Position numbers and translations under genes: made by a program. A stretch of DNA of 64,000 nt from Gammaproteobacteria bacterium (GTDB taxonomy: Bacteria; Pseudomonadota; Gammaproteobacteria; VBWC01). Positions 44,037 to 52,527 of this stretch are shown piece by piece. The stretch's first letter is position 1. The number at the start of each line of letters is the position of its first letter. Location: positions 1 through 64,000 of the forward strand of contig JAHFRU010000012.1 of the NCBI GenBank assembly GCA_023266115.1. Direction: 5' to 3'. Below the pieces are notes generated by a model that saw only the letters and a list, made by a program, of their open reading frames with translations, ran no database searches and was not told the DNA's origin.

Positions 44037-44657
44037 ATGGATTACGTCCGCATCCATGCGCTGAATCCACAACCGCGGCTGGTAACCCAGGTCGTCGCCA
44101 GGGTGCGGGCGGGCGGGTTGATCGTGTACCCGACCGATTCGAGTTACGCGCTGGGTTGCCATATCGGTAACAAGGCTGCGCTGGACCGGATTCAACGGCT
44201 GCGCAATATCGATGCCCGTCACAACTACACGCTGATGTGCCGCGACCTGTCGGAAATCGCGACCTATGCGGTAGTGGATAACGCCGCGTACCGGATGCTG
44301 AAGGCGCTGACGCCGGCCGCCTACACCTTTATCCTGCAGGCGTCGCGCGAGGTGCCGCGACGTTTGCAGAACCCGAAGCGCCGCACCATCGGTATCCGCG
44401 TGCCGGATCAGCCGATTGCGCAGGCCTTGCTCGACAGCCTCGGCGAACCGCTGATGACGTCCACATTGTTGTTGCCCGGTGACGATCTGCCGCTGACCGA
44501 TCCTGCCGAAATCAGCGACCGCATCGGCAATCAGGTCGATATGATTATCGACGGTGGTCACTGCGGCTATGAAATGACCACGGTCGTCGACCTGACCGGC
44601 GCGGCGCCCGTCGTGGTCCGCGTCGGCAAGGGAGACCCCGCGGTATTTCACCAATGA
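44037..44657 (+). CDS. yciO: YciO, Sua5/YrdC-domain protein
   Basis: A 206-residue YrdC-fold protein, equal in length to E. coli YciO. Motifs are VVARVRAGGLIVYPTDSSYA near the N-terminus, IGNKAALDRIQRLRNIDARH, LTPAAYTFILQAS, and RRTIGIRVPD. YrdC/Sua5 enzymes make threonylcarbamoyl-AMP for t6A tRNA modification; YciO keeps weaker hydrolytic activity on this intermediate. An alternative longer start within the PHP gene is unlikely. Four-base gap from the PHP gene indicates one operon. Confidence 0.93.
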   Translation: MDYVRIHALNPQPRLVTQVVARVRAGGLIVYPTDSSYALGCHIGNKAALDRIQRLRNIDARHNYTLMCRDLSEIATYAVVDNAAYRMLKALTPAAYTFILQASREVPRRLQNPKRRTIGIRVPDQPIAQALLDSLGEPLMTSTLLLPGDDLPLTDPAEISDRIGNQVDMIIDGGHCGYEMTTVVDLTGAAPVVVRVGKGDPAVFHQ

Positions 44658-44702
44658 GCCCGCGCGTCATGGCATTCCGAACAATCCGGGTATAATCCGC
44701 CG

Positions 44703-45356
44703 ATGGATGAACTCACTGCGATACAACGCGTCGCCATCTGGGCGCTGCCGGTGCTGTTTGCGATTACCGTACACGAGGTCGCGCATGGCCTGGTGGCCAA
44801 GTGGCTGGGAGACCCGACGGCGAAGATGCTGGGGCGGTTGACGCTGAATCCTGTGAAACATGTCGACCCGGTCGGTACGCTGCTGGTGCCGGGAATCCTG
44901 ATGCTGCTGGGCGGGGTCGTTTTCGGCTGGGCCAAGCCGGTACCGGTGACGAAGGAGAATCTGCGGAATCCGCGCCGCGATATGGCCCTTGTGGCGGCGG
45001 CGGGTCCGGCCGCCAATATTCTGATGGCGATACTTTGGGCGGTGCTGATGAAGATCGGGTTCGCGATCGACGGCTCCATCAGCTGGCTGGCGCAGCCATT
45101 GATTTATATGGGCGGCGCCGGCATCACCATCAACGTGATATTGGCGGTGCTCAATCTGTTGCCGCTGCCGCCGCTCGATGGCGGCCGCATCGCATCCGGT
45201 CTGTTGCCCGGGCGGCTGTCGATAAAATTCGACCGCCTGGAGCCATACGGCTTCATGATTATTTTGACGCTGCTGCTGACCGGAATACTCGGGCAAATCC
45301 TGTTGCCGTCCATCGGTGTGTTACAGAAACTGATTTATATGGCAATGGGAATTTAG
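44703..45356 (+). CDS. Site-2 protease family (M50) membrane peptidase
   Basis: A 217-residue short, PDZ-less M50 protease with five or six membrane helices. The zinc motif HEVAH is at residues 24-28, and the third ligand Asp near 158 is in NLLPLPPLDGGRIASG. The helix VAAAGPAANILMAILWA is the typical S2P gating segment. Members of this class often lack a known substrate. It sits between yciO and the tryptophanyl-tRNA synthetase gene, an order common among gammaproteobacteria. Catalytic residues are intact. Confidence 0.9.
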   Translation: MDELTAIQRVAIWALPVLFAITVHEVAHGLVAKWLGDPTAKMLGRLTLNPVKHVDPVGTLLVPGILMLLGGVVFGWAKPVPVTKENLRNPRRDMALVAAAGPAANILMAILWAVLMKIGFAIDGSISWLAQPLIYMGGAGITINVILAVLNLLPLPPLDGGRIASGLLPGRLSIKFDRLEPYGFMIILTLLLTGILGQILLPSIGVLQKLIYMAMGI

Positions 45357-45387
45357 CGTTGTCCGGGTACTTGCAGAGGGGATTCAG

Positions 45388-46605
45388 GTGAATGCGGTAA
45401 TACAACATCCCGAGCGTGTGCTGTCGGGCATGCGGCCGACGGGACCGCTGCATCTTGGCCATTTGCACGGTGTGCTGAAGAACTGGTTACGCTTGCAACA
45501 GCAATACCAGTGTTTCTTTTTCGTTGCCGACTGGCACGCCCTGACCACCGATTATGAGAATACCGCCGGCATCGCCAATAACGTCTGGGATATGGTGATC
45601 GACTGGCTGTCCGTCGGCATCAACCCCGGTGCGGCGACCCTGTTCATTCAGTCGCGTGTGCCCGAGCATGCCGAGTTGCACCTGTTGCTGTCGATGGTAA
45701 CGCCGCTCGGCTGGCTGGAACGGGTGCCGTCGTACAAGGACCAGCAGGAAAAGCTCAGGGAAAAGGATCTCGGCACCTATGGATTTCTCGGCTATCCGTT
45801 GTTGCAAAGCGCCGACATCCTGATCTACAAGGCGACGCAGGTGCCGGTGGGTGAGGACCAGGTCGCTCATATTGAACTGACGCGCGAGGTCGCGCGCCGC
45901 TTCAACTATCTGTACGGGCGCGAGCCGGACTTCGAAGACAAGGCGGCGCAGTCCGTGAAGAAGCTCGGCAAGAAAAATGCAAAACTTTATAACGAACTAC
46001 GCCGGAAATATCAGGAGCAAGGTGACCACGAGTCACTGGCGACGGCGCGGGCGCTGCTTGGCTCGACGCAAAATCTGACACTAGGCGATCGGGAGCGGTT
46101 GTACGGCTATCTCGAAGGCATTGGCAGGATCATTCTGCCGGAGCCGCAGGCGCTGCTCACGCCAACGCCGAAGATGCCGGGGCTGGACGGGCAGAAGATG
46201 TCGAAGTCGTATGGCAACACAATCAGTCTGCGCGAGGCCCCGGAAGAGGTCGAACGTAAACTCAAGACCATGCCGACCGATCCGGCGCGCGTGCGCCGGG
46301 CCGATCCCGGCGATCCGGACAAATGCCCGGTGTGGCCATTACATCAGGTGTACTCGAATGAAGCCGTCAAGACCTGGGCGCGTGAAGGCTGCCGGAGCGC
46401 CGGGATCGGCTGCCTGGAATGCAAGCAGCCGCTGGTTGACGCGATTCTGACCGAGCAGAAGCCGATTCGGGAAAAAGCGCGGGAATTTATCGAGAATCCC
46501 GATCTGGTAAGGAATATAATCAGCGAAGGCTGTGACAAGGCGCGGGATGAGTGCCGCAAGACCCTCGATGAGGTGCGACAGGCCATGGGAATCGCGTACC
46601 GCTAA
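45388..46605 (+). CDS. trpS: Tryptophanyl-tRNA synthetase, long form
   Basis: A 405-residue class I synthetase charging tRNA-Trp. The HIGH-type motif is GPLHLGHLHGVL (residues about 18-29); the KMSKS loop is LDGQKMSKSYGNT near 265-277. It belongs to the longer TrpRS subgroup: the insert KKLGKKNAKLYNELRRKYQE (near 191) and the Cys-containing C-terminal region (CPVWPLHQVY, SAGIGCLECKQPLVD) are absent from the 334-residue E. coli enzyme. The start is a GTG at 45388 preceded by GAGGGG. It leads into scpA-scpB-rluB. Confidence 0.94.
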   Translation: MNAVIQHPERVLSGMRPTGPLHLGHLHGVLKNWLRLQQQYQCFFFVADWHALTTDYENTAGIANNVWDMVIDWLSVGINPGAATLFIQSRVPEHAELHLLLSMVTPLGWLERVPSYKDQQEKLREKDLGTYGFLGYPLLQSADILIYKATQVPVGEDQVAHIELTREVARRFNYLYGREPDFEDKAAQSVKKLGKKNAKLYNELRRKYQEQGDHESLATARALLGSTQNLTLGDRERLYGYLEGIGRIILPEPQALLTPTPKMPGLDGQKMSKSYGNTISLREAPEEVERKLKTMPTDPARVRRADPGDPDKCPVWPLHQVYSNEAVKTWAREGCRSAGIGCLECKQPLVDAILTEQKPIREKAREFIENPDLVRNIISEGCDKARDECRKTLDEVRQAMGIAYR

Positions 46606-46629
46606 GCAGAAAGGCGTTTTAGAGAGTAT

Positions 46630-47463
46630 ATGTCGGGACCGGACACAGTAGTACCTTTCGCCAGGCCGCCAGAAGCGCCGTTGGCTATGGTGCGTGGCTC
46701 GCCATTTACGGAGCTGCCGTTGGATCTCTATATCCCGCCGGATGCGCTGGAGGTATTTCTCGAGGCATTCGAGGGGCCGCTCGATCTGCTGCTGTATCTG
46801 ATCAAGCGCCAGAACCTGGACATTCTGGATATTCCGATCGCCGAGATCACCGCGCAGTACGTCGAGTACATCGATGTGATGAAGTTGATGAGACTCGAAC
46901 TCGCCGCCGACTATTTGCTGATGGCGGCGATGCTCGCCGAAATCAAGTCGCGCATGTTGCTGCCGCGCCCGGTCGAGGAGGAGGACGAGGACGATCCCCG
47001 CGCCGAGCTGATTCGGCGGTTGCAGGAGTATGAGCGGTTCAAAAAGGCGGCCGAGGACTTCGACACTCTGCCGCGTATCGGGCGGGACACGTATACGGTG
47101 TCCATCGAACCCCCCGAGAATCGCGTTGTGCGGCTGCCGCCGCAGGTCAATCTCAAGGATATGCTGGAAGCGCTGCGCGATGTCCTGCATCGCGCCGAGA
47201 TGTACGCGCATCATCATATCCGGCTGGAGCCGCTGTCGGTGCGTGAACGCATGACCCATATTCTCGATATTGTCCGCGAGGAAAAATTCCGTGACTTCAC
47301 CCGCTTTTTCAAGCCCGAGGAGGGCAAGCTCGGCGTAGTCGTCACATTACTCGCGATACTGGAGTTGTTGAAGGAAGCATTGATCGACATCGTACAGAGC
47401 GAGCCGTTTGCCCCTATTTATCTGAAAGCACCCGAGAAAGCTCATGAACCGACAGAGACTTAA
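46630..47463 (+). CDS. scpA: Segregation and condensation protein A
   Basis: A 277-residue kleisin. The core starts near residue 40: FEGPLDLLLYLIKRQNLDI, ADYLLMAAMLAEIKSRMLLP, an acidic linker (EEEDEDDPRAE) and the winged-helix end LGVVVTLLAILELLKE. ScpA joins SMC heads with ScpB; as no SMC gene is present here, it may pair with MukB-independent SMC elsewhere. An N-terminal extension of about 40 residues precedes the kleisin fold. ScpB overlaps its end by 20 bases. Confidence 0.94.
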   Translation: MSGPDTVVPFARPPEAPLAMVRGSPFTELPLDLYIPPDALEVFLEAFEGPLDLLLYLIKRQNLDILDIPIAEITAQYVEYIDVMKLMRLELAADYLLMAAMLAEIKSRMLLPRPVEEEDEDDPRAELIRRLQEYERFKKAAEDFDTLPRIGRDTYTVSIEPPENRVVRLPPQVNLKDMLEALRDVLHRAEMYAHHHIRLEPLSVRERMTHILDIVREEKFRDFTRFFKPEEGKLGVVVTLLAILELLKEALIDIVQSEPFAPIYLKAPEKAHEPTET

Positions 47464-48178
47464 ACCGATTGTAGAGGCGGCGCTGCTGGCCGCCGGTGCG
47501 CCGCTGCCGGTCGACAACCTGCTACGCCTGTTCAGCGATGATGAGCGACCGGAGCCAGGCGAGATCGAGGCCGTGTTGACGGAGATCGAAACGGATTGTG
47601 CCGGGCGCGGTTTCGAGCTGGTGCAGGTCAGCAGCGGTTACCGGTTCCAGGTGCGCCAGGAACTGGCGCCGTGGATTTCCCGTTTATGGGAGGAACGACC
47701 GACACGTTATTCCCGCGCGCTGCTCGAAACGCTTGCGCTGATCGCCTACCGGCAGCCAACGACGCGTGCGGAGATCGAGGATATCCGCGGCGTCAGCGTC
47801 AGCTCGACCATCATGAAGACCTTGCTGGAACGTGAATGGATACGTGTCGTCGGGCATCGAGATGTGCCCGGGCGCCCGGCACTGTACGGCACGACGCGCC
47901 ATATGCTGGACCATTTCAATTTGAAGAGCCTTGATGAGCTGCCGCCGCTCGGCGAACTCATGGACCTCGACAAGGCGCACGCGCGCTTGCAACGGGACGA
48001 CGGCGCCGACCTAGGTGACGACGGTCCGCAGCTGTCCCTGGCGACCGCGGCGGTTTCCGACCTGGCGCAGGACGCGGTGGCGGAGGATGCGTTTGCCGGG
48101 GAATCGGACGACCTGCCGTTGCGGGACGAACATGCCGCTGATCAGCCCACCAGCGATCGCGTAACGGTTATCCACTGA
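47444..48178 (+). CDS. scpB: Segregation and condensation protein B
   Basis: A 244-residue ScpA partner made of two winged-helix domains: [26 protein letters not shown] opens (residues 4-30), then [43 protein letters not shown] (about 92-122) and GRPALYGTT. The C-terminal 60 residues (after GELMDLDKA) are acidic and of low complexity. It starts inside the scpA end and is followed within two bases by rluB, a gene order conserved in proteobacteria. Confidence 0.94.
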   Translation: MNRQRLKPIVEAALLAAGAPLPVDNLLRLFSDDERPEPGEIEAVLTEIETDCAGRGFELVQVSSGYRFQVRQELAPWISRLWEERPTRYSRALLETLALIAYRQPTTRAEIEDIRGVSVSSTIMKTLLEREWIRVVGHRDVPGRPALYGTTRHMLDHFNLKSLDELPPLGELMDLDKAHARLQRDDGADLGDDGPQLSLATAAVSDLAQDAVAEDAFAGESDDLPLRDEHAADQPTSDRVTVIH

Positions 48179-48180
48179 AG

Positions 48181-49020
48181 TTGGCAGCAATCCCGGAACG
48201 TTTGCAAAAGGTCCTGGCCCGTGCGGGCTATGGGTCGCGGCGCGAAATTGAACGCCTGATCGAGGCCGGCCGGCTCGAGGTCAACGGGCGTGTCGCCACG
48301 CTCGGTGAATCGGTCACGCCGGCTGACGAAATATCCCTGGACGGAAAGCGTCTCCCGCTATCCGTCGACCGGGACGCACCGCGTCGTGTCCTGATCTACC
48401 ACAAGCCCGAGGGCGAGATCTGCACCCGCTCGGATCCCGAAGGGCGCCAGACGGTGTTTGAGCGGCTGCCGAAGCTGCGCACCAGTCGCTGGATATCGAT
48501 CGGCCGCCTGGATATCAACAGCGCGGGCTTGCTGTTGTTGACGACCGACGGTGAACTCGCCCATCGGCTGATGCACCCCTCGACCGGGATCGAACGGGAG
48601 TACGCCGTCAGAGTCCTCGGCACGGTGACCGACGAGCAGCTGACCCGGCTGCGCGAGGGCGTCGAACTCGAGGACGGGCCGGCCCGTTTTATCGATATCG
48701 CCGATGCCGGTGGCCAGGGCGCGAACCGGTGGTATCACGTCATTATCGCCGAAGGCCGGCATCGCGAGGTCCGCCGCCTGTGGGAGTCGCAGGATCTGAC
48801 CGTCAGCCGCCTGATCCGGGTTCGCTACGGTCCGGTCAGCCTGCCGCGTGGCTTGCGGCCGGGAAAATGGGCCGAGCTGGACGAGGACCAACTGGGCGCG
48901 TTGTGTATTGCCGCCGGTCTCGTCGAACCGCCGGAAAAGGCGCCGGCCAAACGGCAACGCAAAACGGCCGGTCAACGTAGTGCTGGCGCCAGGCGCAAGC
49001 CCCGCGCGAAAACGCGTTAG
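48181..49020 (+). CDS. rluB: 23S rRNA pseudouridine synthase RluB
   Basis: A 279-residue RNA-modifying enzyme. An S4 domain ([32 protein letters not shown] across residues 6-37) precedes the RsuA-family catalytic domain with Asp111 in [15 protein letters not shown] and [11 protein letters not shown] near 75. It should isomerise U2605 (E. coli numbering) in 23S rRNA. The C-terminus is a basic tail ([21 protein letters not shown]). The start is TTG, two bases past the scpB stop; no other start matches the S4 N-terminus. Confidence 0.93.
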   Translation: MAAIPERLQKVLARAGYGSRREIERLIEAGRLEVNGRVATLGESVTPADEISLDGKRLPLSVDRDAPRRVLIYHKPEGEICTRSDPEGRQTVFERLPKLRTSRWISIGRLDINSAGLLLLTTDGELAHRLMHPSTGIEREYAVRVLGTVTDEQLTRLREGVELEDGPARFIDIADAGGQGANRWYHVIIAEGRHREVRRLWESQDLTVSRLIRVRYGPVSLPRGLRPGKWAELDEDQLGALCIAAGLVEPPEKAPAKRQRKTAGQRSAGARRKPRAKTR

Positions 49021-49021
49021 C

Positions 49022-49699
49022 ATGCAGCTGATTGCTGTGTTTGACAGGCTGCTCGAGCAGCATGGGCCGCAACACTGGTGGCCGGCGGATTCGCTGTTCG
49101 AGGTGATGGTCGGCGCGATTCTGACGCAGAACACGGCATGGTCGAATGTCGAGAAGGCGATCGCGAATCTGAAGCGAGCCGGAAAATTATCCGCGCGCGA
49201 CATTGTCGCGACACCGCACGCGGAACTCGCGGCGTTATTGACGCCGTCGGGTTACTTCAACATCAAGGCGCAGAGACTCCGGCAGTTCTGCGAATGGTTG
49301 CTGGAGAACGGCGGATACGCGCGACTGGCGCAGCGCGAAACAGCGCAGCTGCGTCGCGGGTTGTTATCGGTACACGGCATCGGCAACGAGACGGCGGACG
49401 ACATGCTGCTTTACGCATACGCACGACCGGTGTTTGTTATCGACGCCTATACGCGCCGCCTGTTTGCGCGCCTCGGGCTGGTCGCAGGTGATGAGCCGTA
49501 TGAGGCCGTGCGCGAATTCTTCGAAGCAACGCTGGCCGGCGAGAGCCCGGCGCGCGACGACGATATGACCGGATTGTTCAGCGAGTATCATGCACTGATT
49601 GTCGCCCATGCGAAGCATGTCTGTCGGAAGAATCCCGCCTGTGATCGTTGCTGTCTGCGAGCGGATTGCCCGTCGCGTCAGCAATCATCCGCCGCCTGA
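49022..49699 (+). CDS. Endonuclease III-like HhH-GPD DNA glycosylase
   Basis: A 225-residue base-excision-repair protein. The helix-hairpin-helix LLSVHGIGNETADDMLLYA (residues 114-132), catalytic Asp141 in VIDAYTRR, and a [4Fe-4S] cluster at Cys201, Cys207, Cys210 and Cys216 are all visible. The lyase Lys120 of E. coli Nth is replaced by Glu123 (GIGNETAD versus GVGRKTAN), so this should be a monofunctional glycosylase like H. pylori MagIII, probably on alkylated purines. The cluster spacing CX5CX2CX5C is one residue shorter in its first loop than in Nth. It starts one base after rluB stops. Confidence 0.88.
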   Translation: MQLIAVFDRLLEQHGPQHWWPADSLFEVMVGAILTQNTAWSNVEKAIANLKRAGKLSARDIVATPHAELAALLTPSGYFNIKAQRLRQFCEWLLENGGYARLAQRETAQLRRGLLSVHGIGNETADDMLLYAYARPVFVIDAYTRRLFARLGLVAGDEPYEAVREFFEATLAGESPARDDDMTGLFSEYHALIVAHAKHVCRKNPACDRCCLRADCPSRQQSSAA

Positions 49700-49741
49700 A
49701 GCGCACAACTATCTCGCTTAACTGTGATTTAATAGGCAGCC

Positions 49742-50989
49742 ATGTACAAGCCACTCGAACTGTTTGTCGGACTTCGCTATACCCGCGCCAAGCGGCGCAA
49801 CCATTTCATCTCATTTATTTCATTGATCTCGATACTCGGCATCGTGCTGGGGGTCACAGCATTGATCACGGTGATGTCGGTAATGAACGGGTTCGAGAAA
49901 GAGATCCGTCACCGCATCCTTGGCGCCGCCGCTCACGGCACGATCGTTGGTGCCCAGGAAAGTTTGCGGGACTGGCCCGGCGTGGTCGAGCTGGCCGGTC
50001 GTAACGCGCATGTCACCGGCGCGGCGCCATATGTTGACGGAGAAGGCATGCTGACCAGCGGATCGCAGGTACGTGGCACACTGGTTCGCGGCATTCTGCC
50101 TGCCGAGGAACCGAAGGTCTCCGAATTTGGCAATCATATGGTGGTCGGTCGTCTGGCGGATCTGGAATCCGGCGAGTACCGGATCATTCTCGGTGTCGAA
50201 CTGGCGCGTAAACTCGGCGTGCTGGTCAGCGACAAGGTGACGCTGGTTACGCCGCGCGCGACGATGACGCCGGTCGGCATGATCCCGCGCCTCAAACGCT
50301 TCACCGTGGTCGGCATCTTTGATGTGGGTATGTATGAATATGACAGCGCGCTGGCGCTGCTACACATGGATGATGCTGCCAGGCTGTTCGAATTGGATGG
50401 CGGCGTCAGCGGCGTGCGTCTGAAACTGGACGACCTGTTTCTGGCGCCGCGTGTGACGCGCGAACTCGCGGCCGAATTTCCCGGGGCGTTCCGGGTGAGC
50501 GACTGGACGCAACAACACGTCAACTATTTTCGCGCGGTCAAAACCGAGAAGCGCGTGATGTTTATCATATTGTTGCTGATCGTATCCGTGGCAGCGTTCA
50601 ACATCGTATCGACGCTGGTCATGCTGGTGACCGACAAGGAAAGCGATATCGCCGTACTGCGTACACTGGGCGCGAGCCCGGCCAGCATCATGATGATTTT
50701 TATTATACAGGGGACGGTTGTCGGATTGATCGGTACGGCGCTGGGCGTGGCCGGCGGCGTGACACTGGCACTGAACGTCGAAACGCTGGTACCGGCCATC
50801 GAAAAATTTTTCAGCGTAAGTTTCTTTCCGGCCGACGTGTACTACATCAGCGAGATACCGTCCGATATGCATCGAGCCGATGTCGTTACCATCGCCGTGG
50901 TGTCGTTCCTTCTGACGGTACTCGCGACCATATATCCGGCGTGGCGCGCCGCCAGCGTTGAACCGGCCGAGGCGTTGCGTTATGAGTGA
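49742..50989 (+). CDS. lolC: Lipoprotein-releasing ABC transporter permease LolC/LolE
   Basis: A 415-residue inner-membrane protein with an N-terminal helix (about 25-48), a large periplasmic domain and three C-terminal helices. Family markers are [42 protein letters not shown], the long [23 protein letters not shown] helix and the C-terminal [18 protein letters not shown]. Only one permease is coded with lolD, so this is probably the single LolF-type homodimer of non-enteric gammaproteobacteria. It overlaps lolD by eight bases. Confidence 0.95.
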   Translation: MYKPLELFVGLRYTRAKRRNHFISFISLISILGIVLGVTALITVMSVMNGFEKEIRHRILGAAAHGTIVGAQESLRDWPGVVELAGRNAHVTGAAPYVDGEGMLTSGSQVRGTLVRGILPAEEPKVSEFGNHMVVGRLADLESGEYRIILGVELARKLGVLVSDKVTLVTPRATMTPVGMIPRLKRFTVVGIFDVGMYEYDSALALLHMDDAARLFELDGGVSGVRLKLDDLFLAPRVTRELAAEFPGAFRVSDWTQQHVNYFRAVKTEKRVMFIILLLIVSVAAFNIVSTLVMLVTDKESDIAVLRTLGASPASIMMIFIIQGTVVGLIGTALGVAGGVTLALNVETLVPAIEKFFSVSFFPADVYYISEIPSDMHRADVVTIAVVSFLLTVLATIYPAWRAASVEPAEALRYE

Positions 50990-51683
50990 GCAGGCGAACC
51001 AGGCAGTACTTTGTTGTCGTGGGGTGAGCAAACGCTTCAGTGAAGGCGGACTGAACGTGGATGTTCTGAAATCCGTTGATCTGTCCGTTGTGCCGGGCGA
51101 GCGGCTTGCGATCATGGGCAGTTCAGGGGCCGGCAAAAGTACCTTGCTCCACCTGCTCGGCGGCCTGGAGGTGCCGAGCAGCGGTGAGGTCCTGGTCAAT
51201 GGCAGGAATATGGGAATGCTCAATCCGGCAGAGCGCGGCCGATTGCGTAATGAGGCCCTCGGCTTTGTCTACCAGTTGCACCATTTGTTGCCAGAATTTA
51301 CCGCCCTGGAGAATGTCGCGATGCCGCTGCTTATTCGTGGCGTATCAACACGGGTGGCGGCCGGCAGGGCACGCACGCTCCTGGAAAAGGTCGGCCTGGG
51401 CCAGCGCCTCAGGCACAAACCCGGTGAGCTGTCAGGTGGGGAACGGCAACGCGCGGCCGTGGCGCGGGCGCTGGTGACCGAACCGGCCTGTGTCCTGGCG
51501 GATGAGCCGACCGGAAATCTCGACCACCGAACCGCCGAACAGGTCTATGCACTGATGCTTGAGCTGAACAAGGATTTTCACACGAGCTTCGTTGTTGTGA
51601 CGCATGATCCGCGCCTGGCCGAGCGCATGGACAGGGTATTGATGCTGGAGGATGGCGTTTTGCGCGAGGCCCGGCCGCGTTAG
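50982..51683 (+). CDS. lolD: Lipoprotein-releasing ABC transporter ATPase LolD
   Basis: A 233-residue ATPase. Walker A is GSSGAGKST (residues 46-54), the signature LSGGE lies at 150-154, Walker B VLADE at 171-175 and the switch His in VTHDPR near 207. The start at 50982 (MSEQANQ) overlaps the lolC end by eight bases; earlier in-frame starts are inside lolC. With LolC it extracts lipoproteins from the inner membrane for LolA. Short mobile DNA follows 39 bases downstream. Confidence 0.95.
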   Translation: MSEQANQAVLCCRGVSKRFSEGGLNVDVLKSVDLSVVPGERLAIMGSSGAGKSTLLHLLGGLEVPSSGEVLVNGRNMGMLNPAERGRLRNEALGFVYQLHHLLPEFTALENVAMPLLIRGVSTRVAAGRARTLLEKVGLGQRLRHKPGELSGGERQRAAVARALVTEPACVLADEPTGNLDHRTAEQVYALMLELNKDFHTSFVVVTHDPRLAERMDRVLMLEDGVLREARPR

Positions 51684-51722
51684 CGGGGGCATCGTATCGC
51701 CCTGGCAGTAATAATTAACTAA

Positions 51723-51899
51723 GGAAGCTCTGATGTGTCGTCATTCCGGGCGGAGCGTAGCGGAGACCCGGAATCCAGCGCTTTCGAAACAGGGTGTTAC
51801 TGGATTCCTCGGCGGCCGTTCCCGACACCGCCCTACCTCGTCCATCCGTGGACTCGCGCTTTCGCGGCAATGACAACAAGATGATTAATTAGCGCTTCC
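51723..51899 (+). mobile_element. MITE-like element, copy 2 (177 bp), with CTAA target duplication
   Basis: The element is flanked by perfect CTAA repeats (51719-51722 and 51900-51903). Termini are GGAAGCTCTGAT (left) and, on the minus strand at the right, GGAAGCGCTAAT. Its left 86 or so bases match copy 1 at 10916-11060 read on the minus strand, including the GGCGGAGCGTAGCGGAGACC core, while the right part is diverged and longer. A 4-base YTAR duplication is typical of IS5-family transposition, and no transposase is present, so it is non-autonomous. Confidence 0.85.
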
Positions 51900-51906
51900 C
51901 TAATCG

Positions 51907-52455
51907 TTATAACTCGCTTTTCTGCTGTAACAGTTTTCTCTGGTTGCGCGATCGAGTGCGGGCCTGCCACTCGCTGACGACCCGCCAGCGCCACAAACGC
52001 CGCACCAGCACATAACCGACCGCGGCGCTAAGGGTTCCGAGCACGAAACAGCCGAGTAGAAACGGCTGCCAGATGACGTGCAGGCCGTTGGACAGCCATT
52101 CGAACGAAAGTTCGAAATTGAAGTCCCGTTCGGGTTGCTGGAGTATCCACGCGCCGATCTTGTACGCCACGTAGAACACCGGTGGCATGGTGATAGGATT
52201 GGTCAGCCAGACCAGACTGGCGGCGATCGGCAGATTTGCGCGCACCAGCATGGCAAGGGCCGCCGCCAACACCATCTGGAACGGGATCGGTACGAACGCC
52301 GAAAACAGTCCCACGGCAAACGCGCCGGATACCGAGCGGCGATTGAGATGCCATAGATGGGGATCATGTAACAGGTTACCGAAAAACCTGAGATGTTTAT
52401 GATCCCGTATCTTGCCGTGATCGGGCAGATAACGTCTAATTAATCGCTTCGACAT
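51907..52455 (-). CDS. DUF2062-domain membrane protein
   Basis: A 182-residue inner-membrane protein with two or three hydrophobic segments (about 45-68 AFAVGLFSAFVPIPFQMVLA, 78-100 with the WLTNPITMPPVFYVAYKIG motif, and 130-155). This motif is the DUF2062 hallmark. Role unknown; members often neighbour lol and comEC genes as here. The start at 52455 (MSKRLIRRYLP) is preferred over a GTG at 52467; neither has a strong ribosome site. It is convergent with lolD and divergent from comEC. Confidence 0.88.
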   Translation of the reverse strand: MSKRLIRRYLPDHGKIRDHKHLRFFGNLLHDPHLWHLNRRSVSGAFAVGLFSAFVPIPFQMVLAAALAMLVRANLPIAASLVWLTNPITMPPVFYVAYKIGAWILQQPERDFNFELSFEWLSNGLHVIWQPFLLGCFVLGTLSAAVGYVLVRRLWRWRVVSEWQARTRSRNQRKLLQQKSEL

Positions 52456-52527
52456 AGGCCACTTCACAGCAAAGCTCGTTTGTCGGCATCATAGGTTTAT
52501 TTCAGGCGTATTGGCAATGGCCAGCCC

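Noticed and set aside
10916-51903. The two MITE-like copies as the ends of one large transposon or island
   Set aside because: Everything between them is housekeeping DNA with uniform composition, and each copy has its own short inverted ends; a composite element is unlikely.
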